The notes beneath the pieces are model-generated. The model had not been told where the DNA came from. It was given only the letters and a program-made list of their open reading frames with translations, and made no database searches. Below, piece after piece: positions 17,455 to 26,851 of a stretch of DNA of 64,000 nucleotides (positions are counted from its first letter, which is position 1; every line of letters begins with the position of its first letter). Both the position numbers and the translations under genes were made by a program. Source of the DNA: Enterobacter cloacae. Its GTDB lineage: Bacteria > Pseudomonadota > Gammaproteobacteria > Enterobacterales > Enterobacteriaceae. The stretch is from contig NZ_JAALCJ010000004.1 of assembly GCF_011078175.1 (NCBI RefSeq), positions 412,961 to 476,960 of the forward strand, written 5' to 3'.

Positions 17455-18246
17455 ATGTCTGCAACCGCACAAAAATGGCTGCTGCGCGCCGCGCCGTGGT
17501 TTCTGCCCGTCAGCATTGTCCTCGTCTGGCAACTGGCGTCTTCAACCGGCTGGCTGTCGAGCCGCATTTTGCCCTCTCCGGAGGGCGTGGTGGAAGCGTT
17601 CTGGTCGCTAAGCGCCAGCGGTGAGCTGTGGCAACATCTTGCCATCAGCTCCTGGCGCGCGGCGATCGGCTTTTCGATTGGCGGAAGCATCGGCCTGACG
17701 CTGGGGCTGATCAGCGGCTTGTCCCGCTGGGGTGAGCGGCTGCTGGATACCTCCGTTCAGATGCTGCGTAACGTGCCGCATCTGGCGCTTATTCCGCTGG
17801 TTATTCTGTGGTTCGGCATTGATGAGAGCGCCAAAATCTTCCTCGTGGCGCTGGGGACGTTGTTCCCTGTTTATATCAATACCTGGCATGGGATCCGCAA
17901 TATCGATCGCGGCCTGGTTGAGATGGCCCGCAGCTATGGTCTGTCAGGTTTTGCCCTGTTTACCCACGTGATCCTGCCGGGCGCCCTGCCCTCCATTATG
18001 GTTGGGGTGCGTTTTGCGCTCGGCCTGATGTGGCTGACCCTAATCGTGGCGGAAACCATTTCGGCTAACTCCGGCATTGGTTATCTGGCAATGAACGCCC
18101 GCGAGTTCCTGCAAACGGACGTGGTGGTGGTTGCCATTATCCTTTATGCCCTGCTCGGCAAACTGGCGGACGTCAGCGCCCAGTGGCTGGAACGTAGCTG
18201 GCTGCGCTGGAACCCGGCCTACACCGCTCTGGAGGCGAAAGCATGA
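17455..18246 (+). CDS. ssuC: Aliphatic sulfonate ABC transporter permease SsuC
   Basis: SsuC has 263 residues and about six transmembrane helices. The cytoplasmic EAA loop ([21 protein letters not shown]) couples it to the ATPase SsuB; the helix before it is rich in [11 protein letters not shown]. It forms the inner membrane channel of the SsuABC sulfonate importer. A strong ribosome site (TTAAGGAGCC) precedes the ATG nine bases after ssuD. Its stop overlaps the ssuB start as ATGA. Confidence 0.97.
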   Translation: MSATAQKWLLRAAPWFLPVSIVLVWQLASSTGWLSSRILPSPEGVVEAFWSLSASGELWQHLAISSWRAAIGFSIGGSIGLTLGLISGLSRWGERLLDTSVQMLRNVPHLALIPLVILWFGIDESAKIFLVALGTLFPVYINTWHGIRNIDRGLVEMARSYGLSGFALFTHVILPGALPSIMVGVRFALGLMWLTLIVAETISANSGIGYLAMNAREFLQTDVVVVAIILYALLGKLADVSAQWLERSWLRWNPAYTALEAKA

Positions 18247-19013
18247 ATACTGCACGACTGAACCAGGGAACACCGTTACTGCTGAACGGCGTGACCAAAC
18301 GCTACGGCGACAACACCATTCTGAACGCACTGGATCTGCATATTCCTGCCGGACAGTTTGTGGCCGTTGTCGGCCGCAGCGGTGGCGGCAAGAGTACCCT
18401 GCTGCGTCTTTTAGCCGGGCTGGAAGCGCCAAACAGCGGTGACATTCTGGCCGGCACAACGCCGCTGGCCACGATTCAGGATGATACGCGCATGATGTTT
18501 CAGGACGCACGTCTGCTGCCGTGGAAAACGGTGATGGATAACGTCGGGCTGGGGCTCAAGGGACAGTGGCGGGATGAAGCCCGTCAGGCGCTGGCCGCCG
18601 TTGGGCTGGAAAATCGTGCGGGAGAATGGCCTGCGGCGTTATCGGGTGGGCAGAAGCAGCGCGTGGCGCTGGCGCGGGCGTTGATTCACCGTCCCGGCCT
18701 GCTGTTGCTTGATGAGCCGCTCGGCGCGCTTGATGCCCTGACGCGGATCGAGATGCAGGATCTGATTGAATCCTTGTGGCAAGCGCATGGCTTTACGGTT
18801 CTTCTGGTCACGCATGACGTGAGCGAAGCCGTGGCGATGGCCGACCGGGTGCTGTTAATAGAGGAAGGGAAAATAGGTCTGGATCTGACGGTGGATATCC
18901 CGCGGCCTCGCCGCGTGGGATCGGCCCGACTGGCGGAGCTGGAAGCCGAAGTGCTGGATCGGGTGATGAAGCGTGGGGAAGCGGAGATTCAGCGGATAAA
19001 GGCTAATGCCTGA
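18243..19013 (+). CDS. ssuB: Aliphatic sulfonate ABC transporter ATPase SsuB
   Basis: SsuB has 256 residues and is the ATP-hydrolysing subunit of the sulfonate importer. It contains Walker [10 protein letters not shown], the Q-loop in [11 protein letters not shown], signature [15 protein letters not shown], Walker [13 protein letters not shown] and the switch histidine in [10 protein letters not shown]. It is the last gene of the operon; a terminator-like REP and a large inverted repeat follow before the convergent pepN. Confidence 0.97.
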   Translation: MNTARLNQGTPLLLNGVTKRYGDNTILNALDLHIPAGQFVAVVGRSGGGKSTLLRLLAGLEAPNSGDILAGTTPLATIQDDTRMMFQDARLLPWKTVMDNVGLGLKGQWRDEARQALAAVGLENRAGEWPAALSGGQKQRVALARALIHRPGLLLLDEPLGALDALTRIEMQDLIESLWQAHGFTVLLVTHDVSEAVAMADRVLLIEEGKIGLDLTVDIPRPRRVGSARLAELEAEVLDRVMKRGEAEIQRIKANA

Positions 19014-19015
19014 TG

Positions 19016-19115
19016 CCCTCACCCCGGCCCTCTCCCACAGGTCTGAGGGTTCTCCACAAAATAATGCCTGCACAGACGGCTCCCTCTCCCTTGTGGGAGA
19101 GGGCTGGGGTGAGGG
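19016..19115. repeat. Long imperfect inverted repeat between ssuB and pepN
   Basis: The left arm (19016-19041, CCCTCACCCCGGCCCTCTCC...) and the right arm (19090-19115) are reverse complements over 24 of 26 bases. They enclose a 48-base spacer that itself holds a short GTCTG/CAGAC pairing. It begins two bases after the ssuB stop. From general knowledge, repeats with CCCTCACCC...CCCTCTCCC arms are scattered between genes in Enterobacter-like genomes. A shortened relative (CCCTCAGCCCACAGGGAGAG...) occurs at 19277-19298. It could fold in RNA at the end of the ssu transcript. The rest of this 350-base gap shows no gene. Confidence 0.85.
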
Positions 19116-19328
19116 GGAACATACGGCTCTGGTGGTCATTCCGTTCACGTTATGTTCCTTGCTACTCTGTCACAACATAACCTGTGAACATGCCAGGGTG
19201 GCTCAGCGCATCGCTGAAAGCCTTCAGTCGTTCTCAAACCAGTTTATTGCTTTGCGTTAAAAAAATTACTGGGGAACCCTCAGCCCACAGGGAGAGGGAG
19301 AAAACCGATGCCCCGCGACCCCACGTAA

Positions 19329-19360
19329 GCCCGGTAAGCGTAGCGCCACCGGGCTTTTTT
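19329..19360 (+). terminator. REP-like hairpin and T run between ssuB and pepN
   Basis: GCCCGGT (19329-19335) pairs with ACCGGGC (19348-19354) around AAGCGTAGCGCC, the typical core of enterobacterial REP elements, and is followed by six T. In the rightward direction it looks like a terminator for the ssu operon. The leftward side lacks a good T run, so it is less convincing as the pepN terminator, which it directly follows. Confidence 0.7.
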
Positions 19361-19363
19361 ACC

Positions 19364-21976
19364 TCAGGCCAGCGCCTTAGCAATCTTCTCGTACAGATCG
19401 CCAGACAGATTTTCCAGCCCTTTCAGCTGCTCAAGCGCGGCGCGCATTTTCGCCTGACGCTGCGCATCGTAGCGTTTCAGGCGGATCAGCGGCTCAATCA
19501 GACGAGACGCCACCTGCGGGTTACGGCTGTTCAGTTCGGTGAGCATTTCAACCATGAACTGATAACCGCTGCCGTCTTCGGCATGGAATGCGGCCGGGTT
19601 GCTGCTGGCGAAGGCACCAATCAGAGAGCGGACGCGGTTCGGGTTGCTCATGGTGAACGAGCGGTGCTTCAGCAGGCTGCGAACCTTGCTGAGTACATCG
19701 GCTGCCGGGCTGGTGGCCTGAAGAATAAACCACTTGTCCATCACCAGACCATCCTGATGCCACCTGTCGTCGTACTCCTGCATCAGCGCATCGCGGCACG
19801 GCAGCTCGGCGGCAACGCTTGCAGCCAGCGCGGCCAGTGCATCCGTCATGTTATCGGCTTCGTGGTACTGCTTGCTGACCAGCGTGTTCGCCAGCTCTGC
19901 CTCACCAAACGCAAGATAGCGCAGGCAGGTATTGCGCAGGGAACGTTTACCGATATCCGCATGTTCCACCCGATACGCGTCCAGCTTGTTGGCGTTGTAA
20001 ATGGCGAGGAACTCATCTGCCAGCTCGGTCGCCAGCGTGCGGGTCAGCGCTTCACGTACGGCGACGATCGCAATCGGGTCGATGATGTCAAACAGCTCGG
20101 CAATTTCAGTCGCAGACGGCAGCGTTAAAATTTCAGCCGCCAGCGCCGGGTCAATCTTCTCATCCAGCAGGATGGCACGGAACGCGTCTGCCACATGAAC
20201 CGGCAGCGTCAGCGGCTGGCCCTGCTGGTAACGGTTGACGTTCAGCTTGATGTAGGTCGCCAGCAGGCTTTGTGCCGCATCCCAGCGCGAGAAATCGTTG
20301 CGCGCGTGACGCATCAGGAACGTCAGCTGCTGATCGCTCCACTTGTATTCAAGTTTAACCGGCGCAGAGAATTCACACAGCAGGGCTGGCACCGGCTGGA
20401 AATAGACGTTATCGAAGATAAAGGTCTGCTCTGCCTGGGTCACGTTCAGCACGTTATGTACCGGGTGACCGCCCTTCTGTAACGGGATCACGTTGCCTTC
20501 GTTGTCGTACAGCTCAACGCTGAACGGAATGTGCAGCGGATGTTTCTCTTCCTGCTCGGCCGTTGGCGGCGTGCGCTGGCTGATGGTCAGCGTGTACTGC
20601 TCGGTTTCCGGGTTGTAGTCGTCTTTGACCGTCACAATCGGCGTACCGGCCTGGCTGTACCAGCGGCGGAAATGAGACAGATCGACGTTAGAGGCGTCCT
20701 CCATCGCCTGGACGAAATCGTCGCAGGTGGCCGCACTGCCGTCGTGACGCTCGAAGTAAAGCTGAATCCCTTTCTGGAAATTCTCTTCGCCCAGCAGGGT
20801 GTGGATCATGCGGATAATTTCTGCGCCTTTTTCATACACCGTCAGGGTGTAGAAGTTATTCATCTCAATGACTTTATCCGGGCGGATCGGATGGGCCATT
20901 GGGCTGGCATCTTCTGCAAATTGCAGACCACGCATGGTGCGCACGTTGTTGATGCGGTTCACCGCCCGCGATCCCAGATCGGAGCTGAACTCCTGATCGC
21001 GGAAGACGGTTAAGCCTTCTTTCAGGCTCAGCTGGAACCAGTCGCGGCAGGTGACGCGGTTCCCGGTCCAGTTGTGGAAATATTCGTGGCCGATAACGCG
21101 TTCAATATCGAGGTAATCTTTATCCGTTGCGGTATCGGTACGCGCCAGCACGTATTTTGAGTTAAAGATATTAAGACCTTTGTTCTCCATCGCGCCCATG
21201 TTGAAGAAATCGACAGCAACGATCATATAGATGTCGAGGTCATATTCGAGGCCAAAGCGCGTTTCATCCCACTTCATGGAGTTGATGAGGGAGGTCATTG
21301 CCCACGGCGCGCGGTCAAGGTTGCCACGGTCCACGAACAGTTCCAGCGCGACTTCACGGCCAGAGCGCGTTTTGAAGGTGTCGCGCAGAACATCGAAATC
21401 TCCCGCCACCAGCGCAAACAGATAGCAAGGTTTCGGGAACGGATCCTGCCACTGTACCCAGTGACGGCCATTCTCCAGTTCCCCCTCGCCAATCCGGTTG
21501 CCGTTGGAAAGCAGGTACGGGTACAGCGTTTTGTCGGCAATAATTTTGGTGGTAAAGCGCGCCAGGACATCCGGGCGATCGAGATACCAGGTAATGTGGC
21601 GGAAACCTTCGGCTTCGCACTGGGTACACAGGGCTACGCCTGACTGGTAAAGCCCTTCCAGCGCGGTATTGGCGGCAGGGCTAATTTCATTCACGATGCG
21701 CAGGGTAAAGCGTTCCGGCAGGTTGTCGATGACCAGCTGGTTGCCTTCTTCTTTATAGTCTGACCAGGCTTCATCATTAATATGCAGGGAAACCAGTGCC
21801 AGGTCTTCACCATCCAGACGCAGCGGCACGGCTGTCGCGCTCTGGCGCGTCACCTGGCTTACCGCCGTCACGACGGTTTTTGTGGCATCCAGGTCGAAAG
21901 TCAGATCGATATCGCTTATCAGGTAATCCGGCGCACGGTAGTCGTGGCGGTATTTAGCTTGTGGCTGTTGTGTCAT
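19364..21976 (-). CDS. pepN: Aminopeptidase N
   Basis: PepN is an 870-residue M1-family zinc metallopeptidase, the main cytosolic aminopeptidase of enterobacteria. It removes N-terminal residues, preferring Arg, Ala and Lys. The substrate N-terminus-recognition motif GAMEN is at 261-265. The zinc site is HEYFH with His297, Glu298 and His301, and the third ligand is Glu320 in LSLKEGLTVF. Its length equals that of E. coli PepN. The ribosome site AAGG lies seven bases before the ATG. It is convergent with ssuB and divergent from pncB. Confidence 0.98.
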   Translation of the reverse strand: MTQQPQAKYRHDYRAPDYLISDIDLTFDLDATKTVVTAVSQVTRQSATAVPLRLDGEDLALVSLHINDEAWSDYKEEGNQLVIDNLPERFTLRIVNEISPAANTALEGLYQSGVALCTQCEAEGFRHITWYLDRPDVLARFTTKIIADKTLYPYLLSNGNRIGEGELENGRHWVQWQDPFPKPCYLFALVAGDFDVLRDTFKTRSGREVALELFVDRGNLDRAPWAMTSLINSMKWDETRFGLEYDLDIYMIVAVDFFNMGAMENKGLNIFNSKYVLARTDTATDKDYLDIERVIGHEYFHNWTGNRVTCRDWFQLSLKEGLTVFRDQEFSSDLGSRAVNRINNVRTMRGLQFAEDASPMAHPIRPDKVIEMNNFYTLTVYEKGAEIIRMIHTLLGEENFQKGIQLYFERHDGSAATCDDFVQAMEDASNVDLSHFRRWYSQAGTPIVTVKDDYNPETEQYTLTISQRTPPTAEQEEKHPLHIPFSVELYDNEGNVIPLQKGGHPVHNVLNVTQAEQTFIFDNVYFQPVPALLCEFSAPVKLEYKWSDQQLTFLMRHARNDFSRWDAAQSLLATYIKLNVNRYQQGQPLTLPVHVADAFRAILLDEKIDPALAAEILTLPSATEIAELFDIIDPIAIVAVREALTRTLATELADEFLAIYNANKLDAYRVEHADIGKRSLRNTCLRYLAFGEAELANTLVSKQYHEADNMTDALAALAASVAAELPCRDALMQEYDDRWHQDGLVMDKWFILQATSPAADVLSKVRSLLKHRSFTMSNPNRVRSLIGAFASSNPAAFHAEDGSGYQFMVEMLTELNSRNPQVASRLIEPLIRLKRYDAQRQAKMRAALEQLKGLENLSGDLYEKIAKALA

Positions 21977-22147
21977 AGAAAACCTTATGCATCGTTTGTC
22001 GAGTAACGATTCAATATATTCCTGTTGTGTAAAACGCGCTATGCAGAATGTTCATCTTTTCAGGCACAACGCCCTTTTTAGCTACATTTTTATAACACGA
22101 GGCACGAAATGCACTCGACCATAAAGTGTGCTTATGTTGTGATCGGG

Positions 22148-22183
22148 GTTCAATAAATCACTAAACAAGGTATACTCCGGAGT
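22148..22183 (+). promoter_or_regulatory. pncB promoter
   Basis: A good -10 TATACT (22171-22176) lies 17 bases after a weak -35 GTTCAA (22148-22153). Transcription would start near 22183, at the edge of the NadR-like box. Confidence 0.6.
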
Positions 22184-22201
22184 TGTTTATTGTACTAAAC
22201 G
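22184..22201 (+). promoter_or_regulatory. NadR box upstream of pncB
   Basis: TGTTTA-TTGTAC-TAAACG matches the NadR operator TGTTTA-N6-TAAACA with one mismatch. NadR represses NAD synthesis and salvage genes, including pncB, when NAD is high. The site overlaps the predicted transcription start, as expected for repression. Confidence 0.8.
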
Positions 22202-22230
22202 CTCCCGTGAGAGGATGCTACAGCGCACCT

Positions 22231-23433
22231 ATGACTCAATTCGCTTCTCCGGTTCTGCATACGTTGCTGGATACCGACGCGTACAAGCTGCATATGCAGC
22301 AAGCCGTGTTTCACCACTATCATGATGTTCATGTTGCGGCGGAATTTCGCTGCCGGGGTGACGACTTGCTGGGTATTTACGCAGATTCCATTCGTGAACA
22401 GGTCGATGCTATGCAGCATCTGGCGCTCAACGATGACGAATATCAATGGCTTTCTGGCCTGCCTTTCTTTAAAGCGGACTACCTGAACTGGCTGCGTGAG
22501 TTCCGCTATAAGCCGGAACAGGTCACCGTCACCAATGATAACGGTAAGCTGGACATTCGCCTGACCGGCCCGTGGCGCGAAGTGATCATGTGGGAAGTGC
22601 CGCTTCTGGCCGCGATCAGCGAGCTGGCCCACCGCTATCGCTCCCCTGAAACCGGTGTGACGCAGGCGGTTGCCGCGCTGGAGAATAAACTCGTTGAGTT
22701 TTCCAGACTGACCGAAGGGCTGGATATGTCCCGCTTCCGTCTGATGGACTTTGGCACGCGCCGCCGCTTCTCTCGCGAGGTTCAGGAAGCCATTGTCAGA
22801 CGTCTGCAACAGGAGCCGTGGTTCGTTGGCACCAGCAACTACGATCTGGCGCGTCGCCTTGATTTAACGCCGATGGGCACCCAGGCGCACGAATGGTTCC
22901 AGGCGCACCAGCAGATCAGCCCTGACCTTGCCAACAGCCAGCGCGCCGCCCTCGCCGCGTGGCTTGAGGAATACCCGAATCATCTGGGTATTGCCCTGAC
23001 GGACTGCATTACCATGGACGCGTTCCTGCGCGACTTTGGCCCTGAGTTTGCCGAACGCTACCAGGGTTTACGCCATGATTCCGGGGACCCGGTTGAATGG
23101 GGTGAGAAAGCCATCGCCCATTACGAAAAACTGGGCATCGACCCCATGAGTAAGGTGCTGGTCTTCTCCGATAACCTTGACCTGGCGAAAGCCGTCGACC
23201 TTTATCGCCATTTCTCATCGCGGGTGAACCTGAGTTTCGGGATTGGTACGCGGTTAACCTGCGATATCCCTCAGGTGAAACCGCTGAACATCGTCATAAA
23301 ACTGGTGGAATGTAACGGTAAGCCGGTCGCGAAGCTCTCCGACAGTCCGGGCAAAACCATCTGCCATGACAAAGCGTTTGTCCGCGCATTACGTAAAGCC
23401 TTCGATCTGCCTCAGGTTAAAAAAGCCAGTTAA
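22231..23433 (+). CDS. pncB: Nicotinate phosphoribosyltransferase
   Basis: PncB has 400 residues. It makes nicotinate mononucleotide from nicotinate and PRPP with ATP use, the entry step of the NAD salvage (Preiss-Handler) route. The autophosphorylated histidine is in [11 protein letters not shown], and FSDNLDL and GIGTRLTCD belong to the phosphoribosyl site. The ATG at 22231 gives the E. coli N terminus [11 protein letters not shown] frame extension 16 codons upstream overlaps the NadR-like box and is unlikely to be translated. It lies divergent from pepN and ends at a strong hairpin. Confidence 0.98.
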   Translation: MTQFASPVLHTLLDTDAYKLHMQQAVFHHYHDVHVAAEFRCRGDDLLGIYADSIREQVDAMQHLALNDDEYQWLSGLPFFKADYLNWLREFRYKPEQVTVTNDNGKLDIRLTGPWREVIMWEVPLLAAISELAHRYRSPETGVTQAVAALENKLVEFSRLTEGLDMSRFRLMDFGTRRRFSREVQEAIVRRLQQEPWFVGTSNYDLARRLDLTPMGTQAHEWFQAHQQISPDLANSQRAALAAWLEEYPNHLGIALTDCITMDAFLRDFGPEFAERYQGLRHDSGDPVEWGEKAIAHYEKLGIDPMSKVLVFSDNLDLAKAVDLYRHFSSRVNLSFGIGTRLTCDIPQVKPLNIVIKLVECNGKPVAKLSDSPGKTICHDKAFVRALRKAFDLPQVKKAS

Positions 23434-23441
23434 CGGCTTCG

Positions 23442-23468
23442 GGGGAGCCTTCATGGCTCCCCTTCTCT
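23442..23468 (+). terminator. Rho-independent terminator after pncB
   Basis: An 8-bp stem GGGGAGCC / GGCTCCCC with a TTCAT loop is followed by TTCTCTT, eight bases after the pncB stop. Confidence 0.8.
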
Positions 23469-23601
23469 TATTAATTTCTTATTTCTTCTCTTAAGACGGT
23501 GAAATTTACTTGTCTGATAGCGGATGGCAGGTAACATAGATATCCCCCCTATAAGGGCGGACAAGTGTTTATTTTTTCCGACTATTAACAGAGAGAATAT
23601 T

Positions 23602-25002
23602 ATGAGCGTTGTGCCTGTAGCCGACGTACTCCAGGGCCGTGTCGCCGTTGACCAGGAGGTCACCGTGCGCGGATGGGTGCGTACTCGCCGAGATTCTAAA
23701 GCTGGCATCTCCTTCCTCGCCGTCTATGACGGTTCCTGCTTTGATCCTGTACAGGCCGTCATTAATAATTCTCTGCCCAATTACAATGATGACGTTCTGC
23801 ACCTGACAACCGGCTGTTCCGTGATCGTCACCGGTGTTGTGGTGGCCTCTCCGGGCCAGGGTCAGAGCTACGAAATTCAGGCGACCTCGGTGGAAGTGAC
23901 CGGCTGGGTTGAAGATCCTGACACCTACCCGATGGCTGCAAAGCGTCACAGCATCGAATATCTGCGTGAAGTCGCGCATCTGCGTCCGCGCACCAACCTG
24001 ATTGGTGCGGTTGCCCGCGTGCGTCATACGCTGGCGCAGGCGCTGCATCGCTTCTTTGACGAGCAGGGTTACTTCTGGGTTTCTACTCCGCTGATCACGG
24101 CTTCCGATACCGAAGGCGCAGGTGAAATGTTCCGCGTTTCAACGCTGGATATGGAAAACCTGCCGCGTACGCCGGAAGGTAAAGTCGATTACGACAAAGA
24201 CTTCTTTGGTAAAGAAGCCTTCCTGACGGTTTCCGGCCAGCTCAACGGCGAAACCTACGCCTGTGCGCTGTCTAAGATCTATACCTTCGGCCCAACCTTC
24301 CGTGCAGAAAACTCCAACACCAGCCGTCACCTGGCGGAATTCTGGATGCTGGAGCCGGAAGTGGCCTTTGCCGACCTGAATGACGCGGCAGCCCTGGCAG
24401 AAGCGATGCTGAAATACGTGTTTAAAGCCGTTCTCGAAGAGCGCGCAGACGACATGAAATTCTTCGCTGAGCGTGTCGATAACGACGCCATCGCCCGTCT
24501 TGAGCGCTTCGTCTCCGCAGACTTCGCACAGGTGGATTACACCGACGCGGTCGCTATCCTGGAAAAATGCGGTGAGAAATTCGAAAACCCGGTTTACTGG
24601 GGCGTGGATCTCTCCTCCGAGCACGAACGTTATCTGGCAGAGAAGCACTTCAAAGCACCGGTTGTGGTGAAAAACTATCCGAAAGACATTAAGGCGTTCT
24701 ATATGCGCCTTAACGAAGACGGTAAAACCGTTGCCGCGATGGACGTGCTGGCGCCGGGCATCGGTGAGATCATCGGTGGCTCCCAGCGTGAAGAGCGCCT
24801 GGATGTGCTGGACGCGCGTATGCAGGAGATGGGCCTGAACCCGGCGGACTACAGCTGGTATCGCGATCTTCGTCGCTACGGCACCGTTCCACACTCCGGC
24901 TTTGGCCTGGGCTTCGAACGTCTGATTGCTTATGTAACAGGTGTTCAGAACGTACGTGATGTGATTCCGTTCCCACGCACACCGCGTAACGCAAGTTTCT
25001 AA
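23602..25002 (+). CDS. asnS: Asparaginyl-tRNA synthetase
   Basis: AsnRS has 466 residues and charges tRNA-Asn with asparagine in the cytoplasm. Residues 1 to about 110 are an OB-fold anticodon-binding domain ([16 protein letters not shown]). The rest is a class II catalytic core with motif 2 [16 protein letters not shown] and motif 3 [12 protein letters not shown]. The ATG at 23602 follows AGAGAG and gives the K-12 length; an open frame reaching 23524 has no support as a start. It is followed by a terminator and the long ompF control region. Confidence 0.98.
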   Translation: MSVVPVADVLQGRVAVDQEVTVRGWVRTRRDSKAGISFLAVYDGSCFDPVQAVINNSLPNYNDDVLHLTTGCSVIVTGVVVASPGQGQSYEIQATSVEVTGWVEDPDTYPMAAKRHSIEYLREVAHLRPRTNLIGAVARVRHTLAQALHRFFDEQGYFWVSTPLITASDTEGAGEMFRVSTLDMENLPRTPEGKVDYDKDFFGKEAFLTVSGQLNGETYACALSKIYTFGPTFRAENSNTSRHLAEFWMLEPEVAFADLNDAAALAEAMLKYVFKAVLEERADDMKFFAERVDNDAIARLERFVSADFAQVDYTDAVAILEKCGEKFENPVYWGVDLSSEHERYLAEKHFKAPVVVKNYPKDIKAFYMRLNEDGKTVAAMDVLAPGIGEIIGGSQREERLDVLDARMQEMGLNPADYSWYRDLRRYGTVPHSGFGLGFERLIAYVTGVQNVRDVIPFPRTPRNASF

Positions 25003-25016
25003 CCAACCAAATCATT

Positions 25017-25047
25017 AATGGCCAGCAAATGCTGGCCATTATTTTAT
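25017..25047 (+). terminator. Rho-independent terminator after asnS
   Basis: An 11-bp perfect stem AATGGCCAGCA / TGCTGGCCATT with a 2-base apex is followed by ATTTTAT, 14 bases after the asnS stop. Confidence 0.85.
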
Positions 25048-25399
25048 CCTGCAATGTCAGTTTTCGTCAGTCAGAAGTAAGCGTCTTCAAACCACAACCC
25101 CGCTATTCCCTCTACCTGTTACGTTTTGTTTCCACGAAATATCCTGAGACAAAAAAATAACCACATTCTTATTGCGCTTAAAACAATTCTTACGTGATAG
25201 CATAAAAAACAACCAATTTCACAGCCATCTGGATGGCTTTTGTCGATTATAAGAAAAAATGAGTCGTTTAACTTCTGTTTATACGAAAGGCCTTTAGCTA
25301 AATTAAATATAAGGAAATCATATATATAAGAATAAAGCGGATGTTTATTTCGCCAGGCGGCACTGAAATTTGAGGTGCTTCACAAAGTTCCCAAAAATA
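25048..25399 (+). other. AT-rich upstream part of the ompF control region
   Basis: This 350-base stretch contains no plausible gene. It is rich in A/T tracts (for example AAAAAAATAACC and AAATATAAGG). In E. coli the equivalent region holds a distant OmpR site and IHF sites that form a repression loop. I cannot assign those sites exactly here. Confidence 0.5.
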
Positions 25400-25457
25400 C
25401 ATATTTGGTTACACATATTTTCTTTTGGTAACTGAATCTTGAAGATTGTAGCACTTT
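25400..25457 (+). promoter_or_regulatory. OmpR boxes F1-F3 upstream of ompF
   Basis: Three adjacent 20-base units align with the E. coli F1, F2 and F3 sites: CATATTTGGTTACACATATT, then a unit with CTTTTGGTAACTG, then CTTGAAGATTGTAGCACTTT. They span about -98 to -41 relative to the predicted start. Phosphorylated OmpR bound here activates ompF at low osmolarity. Confidence 0.8.
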
Positions 25458-25462
25458 CAGTG

Positions 25463-25498
25463 TAGCGAAACGGTTCTATGAATGGAAAGATGCCTGTC
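25463..25498 (+). promoter_or_regulatory. ompF promoter
   Basis: The -35 TAGCGA (25463-25468) and -10 AAAGAT (25486-25491) are 17 bases apart, as in E. coli ompF. The -35 is weak, which fits dependence on OmpR. The leader from about 25498 is about 110 bases long. Confidence 0.8.
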
Positions 25499-25587
25499 AG
25501 ACACATAAAGACACCTAACTCTCATCAATAGTTCCGGAAATATTTATTGACAGAATTTATTGGCGGCAGTGGCGAGTGTCATAAAAA

Positions 25588-25640
25588 AACCAATGAGGGT
25601 AATAAATAATGATGAAGCGCAATATCCTGGCAGTGGTAGT
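25588..25640 (+). promoter_or_regulatory. ompF translation start region, predicted MicF RNA target
   Basis: The sequence around the start (AATGAGGGTAATAAATAATG and the first codons) is almost unchanged from E. coli. There the sRNA MicF pairs over the ribosome site and blocks translation. The micF gene itself lies elsewhere in E. coli and is not in this window. Confidence 0.65.
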
Positions 25641-26667
25641 CCCTGCCCTGCTGGTAGCCGGTGCAGCAAACGCTGCTGAAATCTATAACAAAGACGGCAA
25701 CAAATTAGATCTTTACGGGAAAGCAGTCGGCCTGCATTACTTCTCCGATAATGACAGCAACGATGGCGACAACACTTACGCACGTCTGGGCTTCAAAGGT
25801 GAAACTCAGATCAACGATCAGCTGACTGGCTACGGTCAGTGGGAATACAACTTCCAGGGTAACAACTCTGAAGGCGCTGATGCGCAGAACGGCAACAAAA
25901 CCCGTCTGGCATTCGCAGGTCTGAAATTCGGTGACGCAGGCTCCTTCGACTACGGTCGTAACTACGGTCTGGTCTATGATGCAATCGGCATCACCGATAT
26001 GCTGCCTGAGTTCGGTGGCGACACCGGCGCGAGCGATAACTTCTTCTCAGGCCGTACGGGTGGTCTGGCGACTTACCGTAACAGCAACTTCTTCGGCCTG
26101 GTTGATGGTCTGAACTTTGGCGTTCAGTACCTGGGTAAAAATGAACGTGGTGAAGCAGTACGTTCCAACGGCGACGGCTGGGCAACCTCTCTGAGCTATG
26201 ATTTCGAAGGCTTCGGCATTGTGGGTGCTTATGGCGCCGCTGACCGTACCAACAACCAGCAGACGCTGGATTGGGGTAAAGGCGACAAAGCTGAACAGTG
26301 GGCGACCGGCCTGAAATATGACGCGAACAACATCTACCTGGCAGCGATTTATGGCGAAATGCGTAACGCAGCGCGTCTGGGCAGCCGTGGTTTCGCTAAC
26401 AAGTCTCAGGACTTCTCTGTCGTCGCTCAGTACCAGTTCGACTTCGGTCTGCGTCCATCCATCGCTTACTACAAATCTAAAGCGAAAGACGTAGAAGGTA
26501 TCGGTGACGAAGATTACATCAACTACATCGACGTGGGTGCGACATACTACTTCAACAAAAACATGTCTACCTATGTTGACTATCAGATCAACCAGCTGAA
26601 AGACGACAACAAGCTGAAGATCAACAACGACGACATCGTGGCTCTGGGTCTGGTTTACCAGTTCTAA
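25609..26667 (+). CDS. ompF: Outer membrane porin OmpF
   Basis: This is a 352-residue general diffusion porin. The signal peptide ([20 protein letters not shown]) is cleaved after ANA, leaving [16 protein letters not shown] at the mature N terminus. Sixteen beta-strands end with the C-terminal LVYQF recognised by the BAM machine. Loop 3, which narrows the pore, carries the PEFGGD motif. Close resemblance to E. coli OmpF in [18 protein letters not shown] and the OmpR-type control region favour OmpF over OmpC. It is about ten residues shorter than the K-12 protein, mainly in loop 1 and in a later surface loop ([13 protein letters not shown]). Such porins are a main entry path for beta-lactams. 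Confidence 0.97.
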   Translation: MMKRNILAVVVPALLVAGAANAAEIYNKDGNKLDLYGKAVGLHYFSDNDSNDGDNTYARLGFKGETQINDQLTGYGQWEYNFQGNNSEGADAQNGNKTRLAFAGLKFGDAGSFDYGRNYGLVYDAIGITDMLPEFGGDTGASDNFFSGRTGGLATYRNSNFFGLVDGLNFGVQYLGKNERGEAVRSNGDGWATSLSYDFEGFGIVGAYGAADRTNNQQTLDWGKGDKAEQWATGLKYDANNIYLAAIYGEMRNAARLGSRGFANKSQDFSVVAQYQFDFGLRPSIAYYKSKAKDVEGIGDEDYINYIDVGATYYFNKNMSTYVDYQINQLKDDNKLKINNDDIVALGLVYQF

Positions 26668-26697
26668 TCAGCACACCTCGTTGTTATATGCTTAATG

Positions 26698-26724
26698 AAC
26701 AGGGCTTCGGCCCTGTTTTTTTAT
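26698..26724 (+). terminator. Rho-independent terminator after ompF
   Basis: An 8-bp stem AACAGGGC / GCCCTGTT closed by a TTCG tetraloop runs into a T tract. Confidence 0.9.
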
Positions 26725-26851
26725 TCCTGAGAGAAAATAATAGCGACTTTTGAAAAGCCGCACGCTTTTCGTCGCAAACGGTTGGCATTTTGTAAATCTA
26801 CCGTTAACCTGATAGCGGATTTCACTTCTGTAATCACAATGGAACTTCGTC

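Noticed and set aside
16459..17532. Open frame of 357 codons on the minus strand opposite ssuD
   Set aside because: Antisense to a well-conserved enzyme, with no start signals and no domain.
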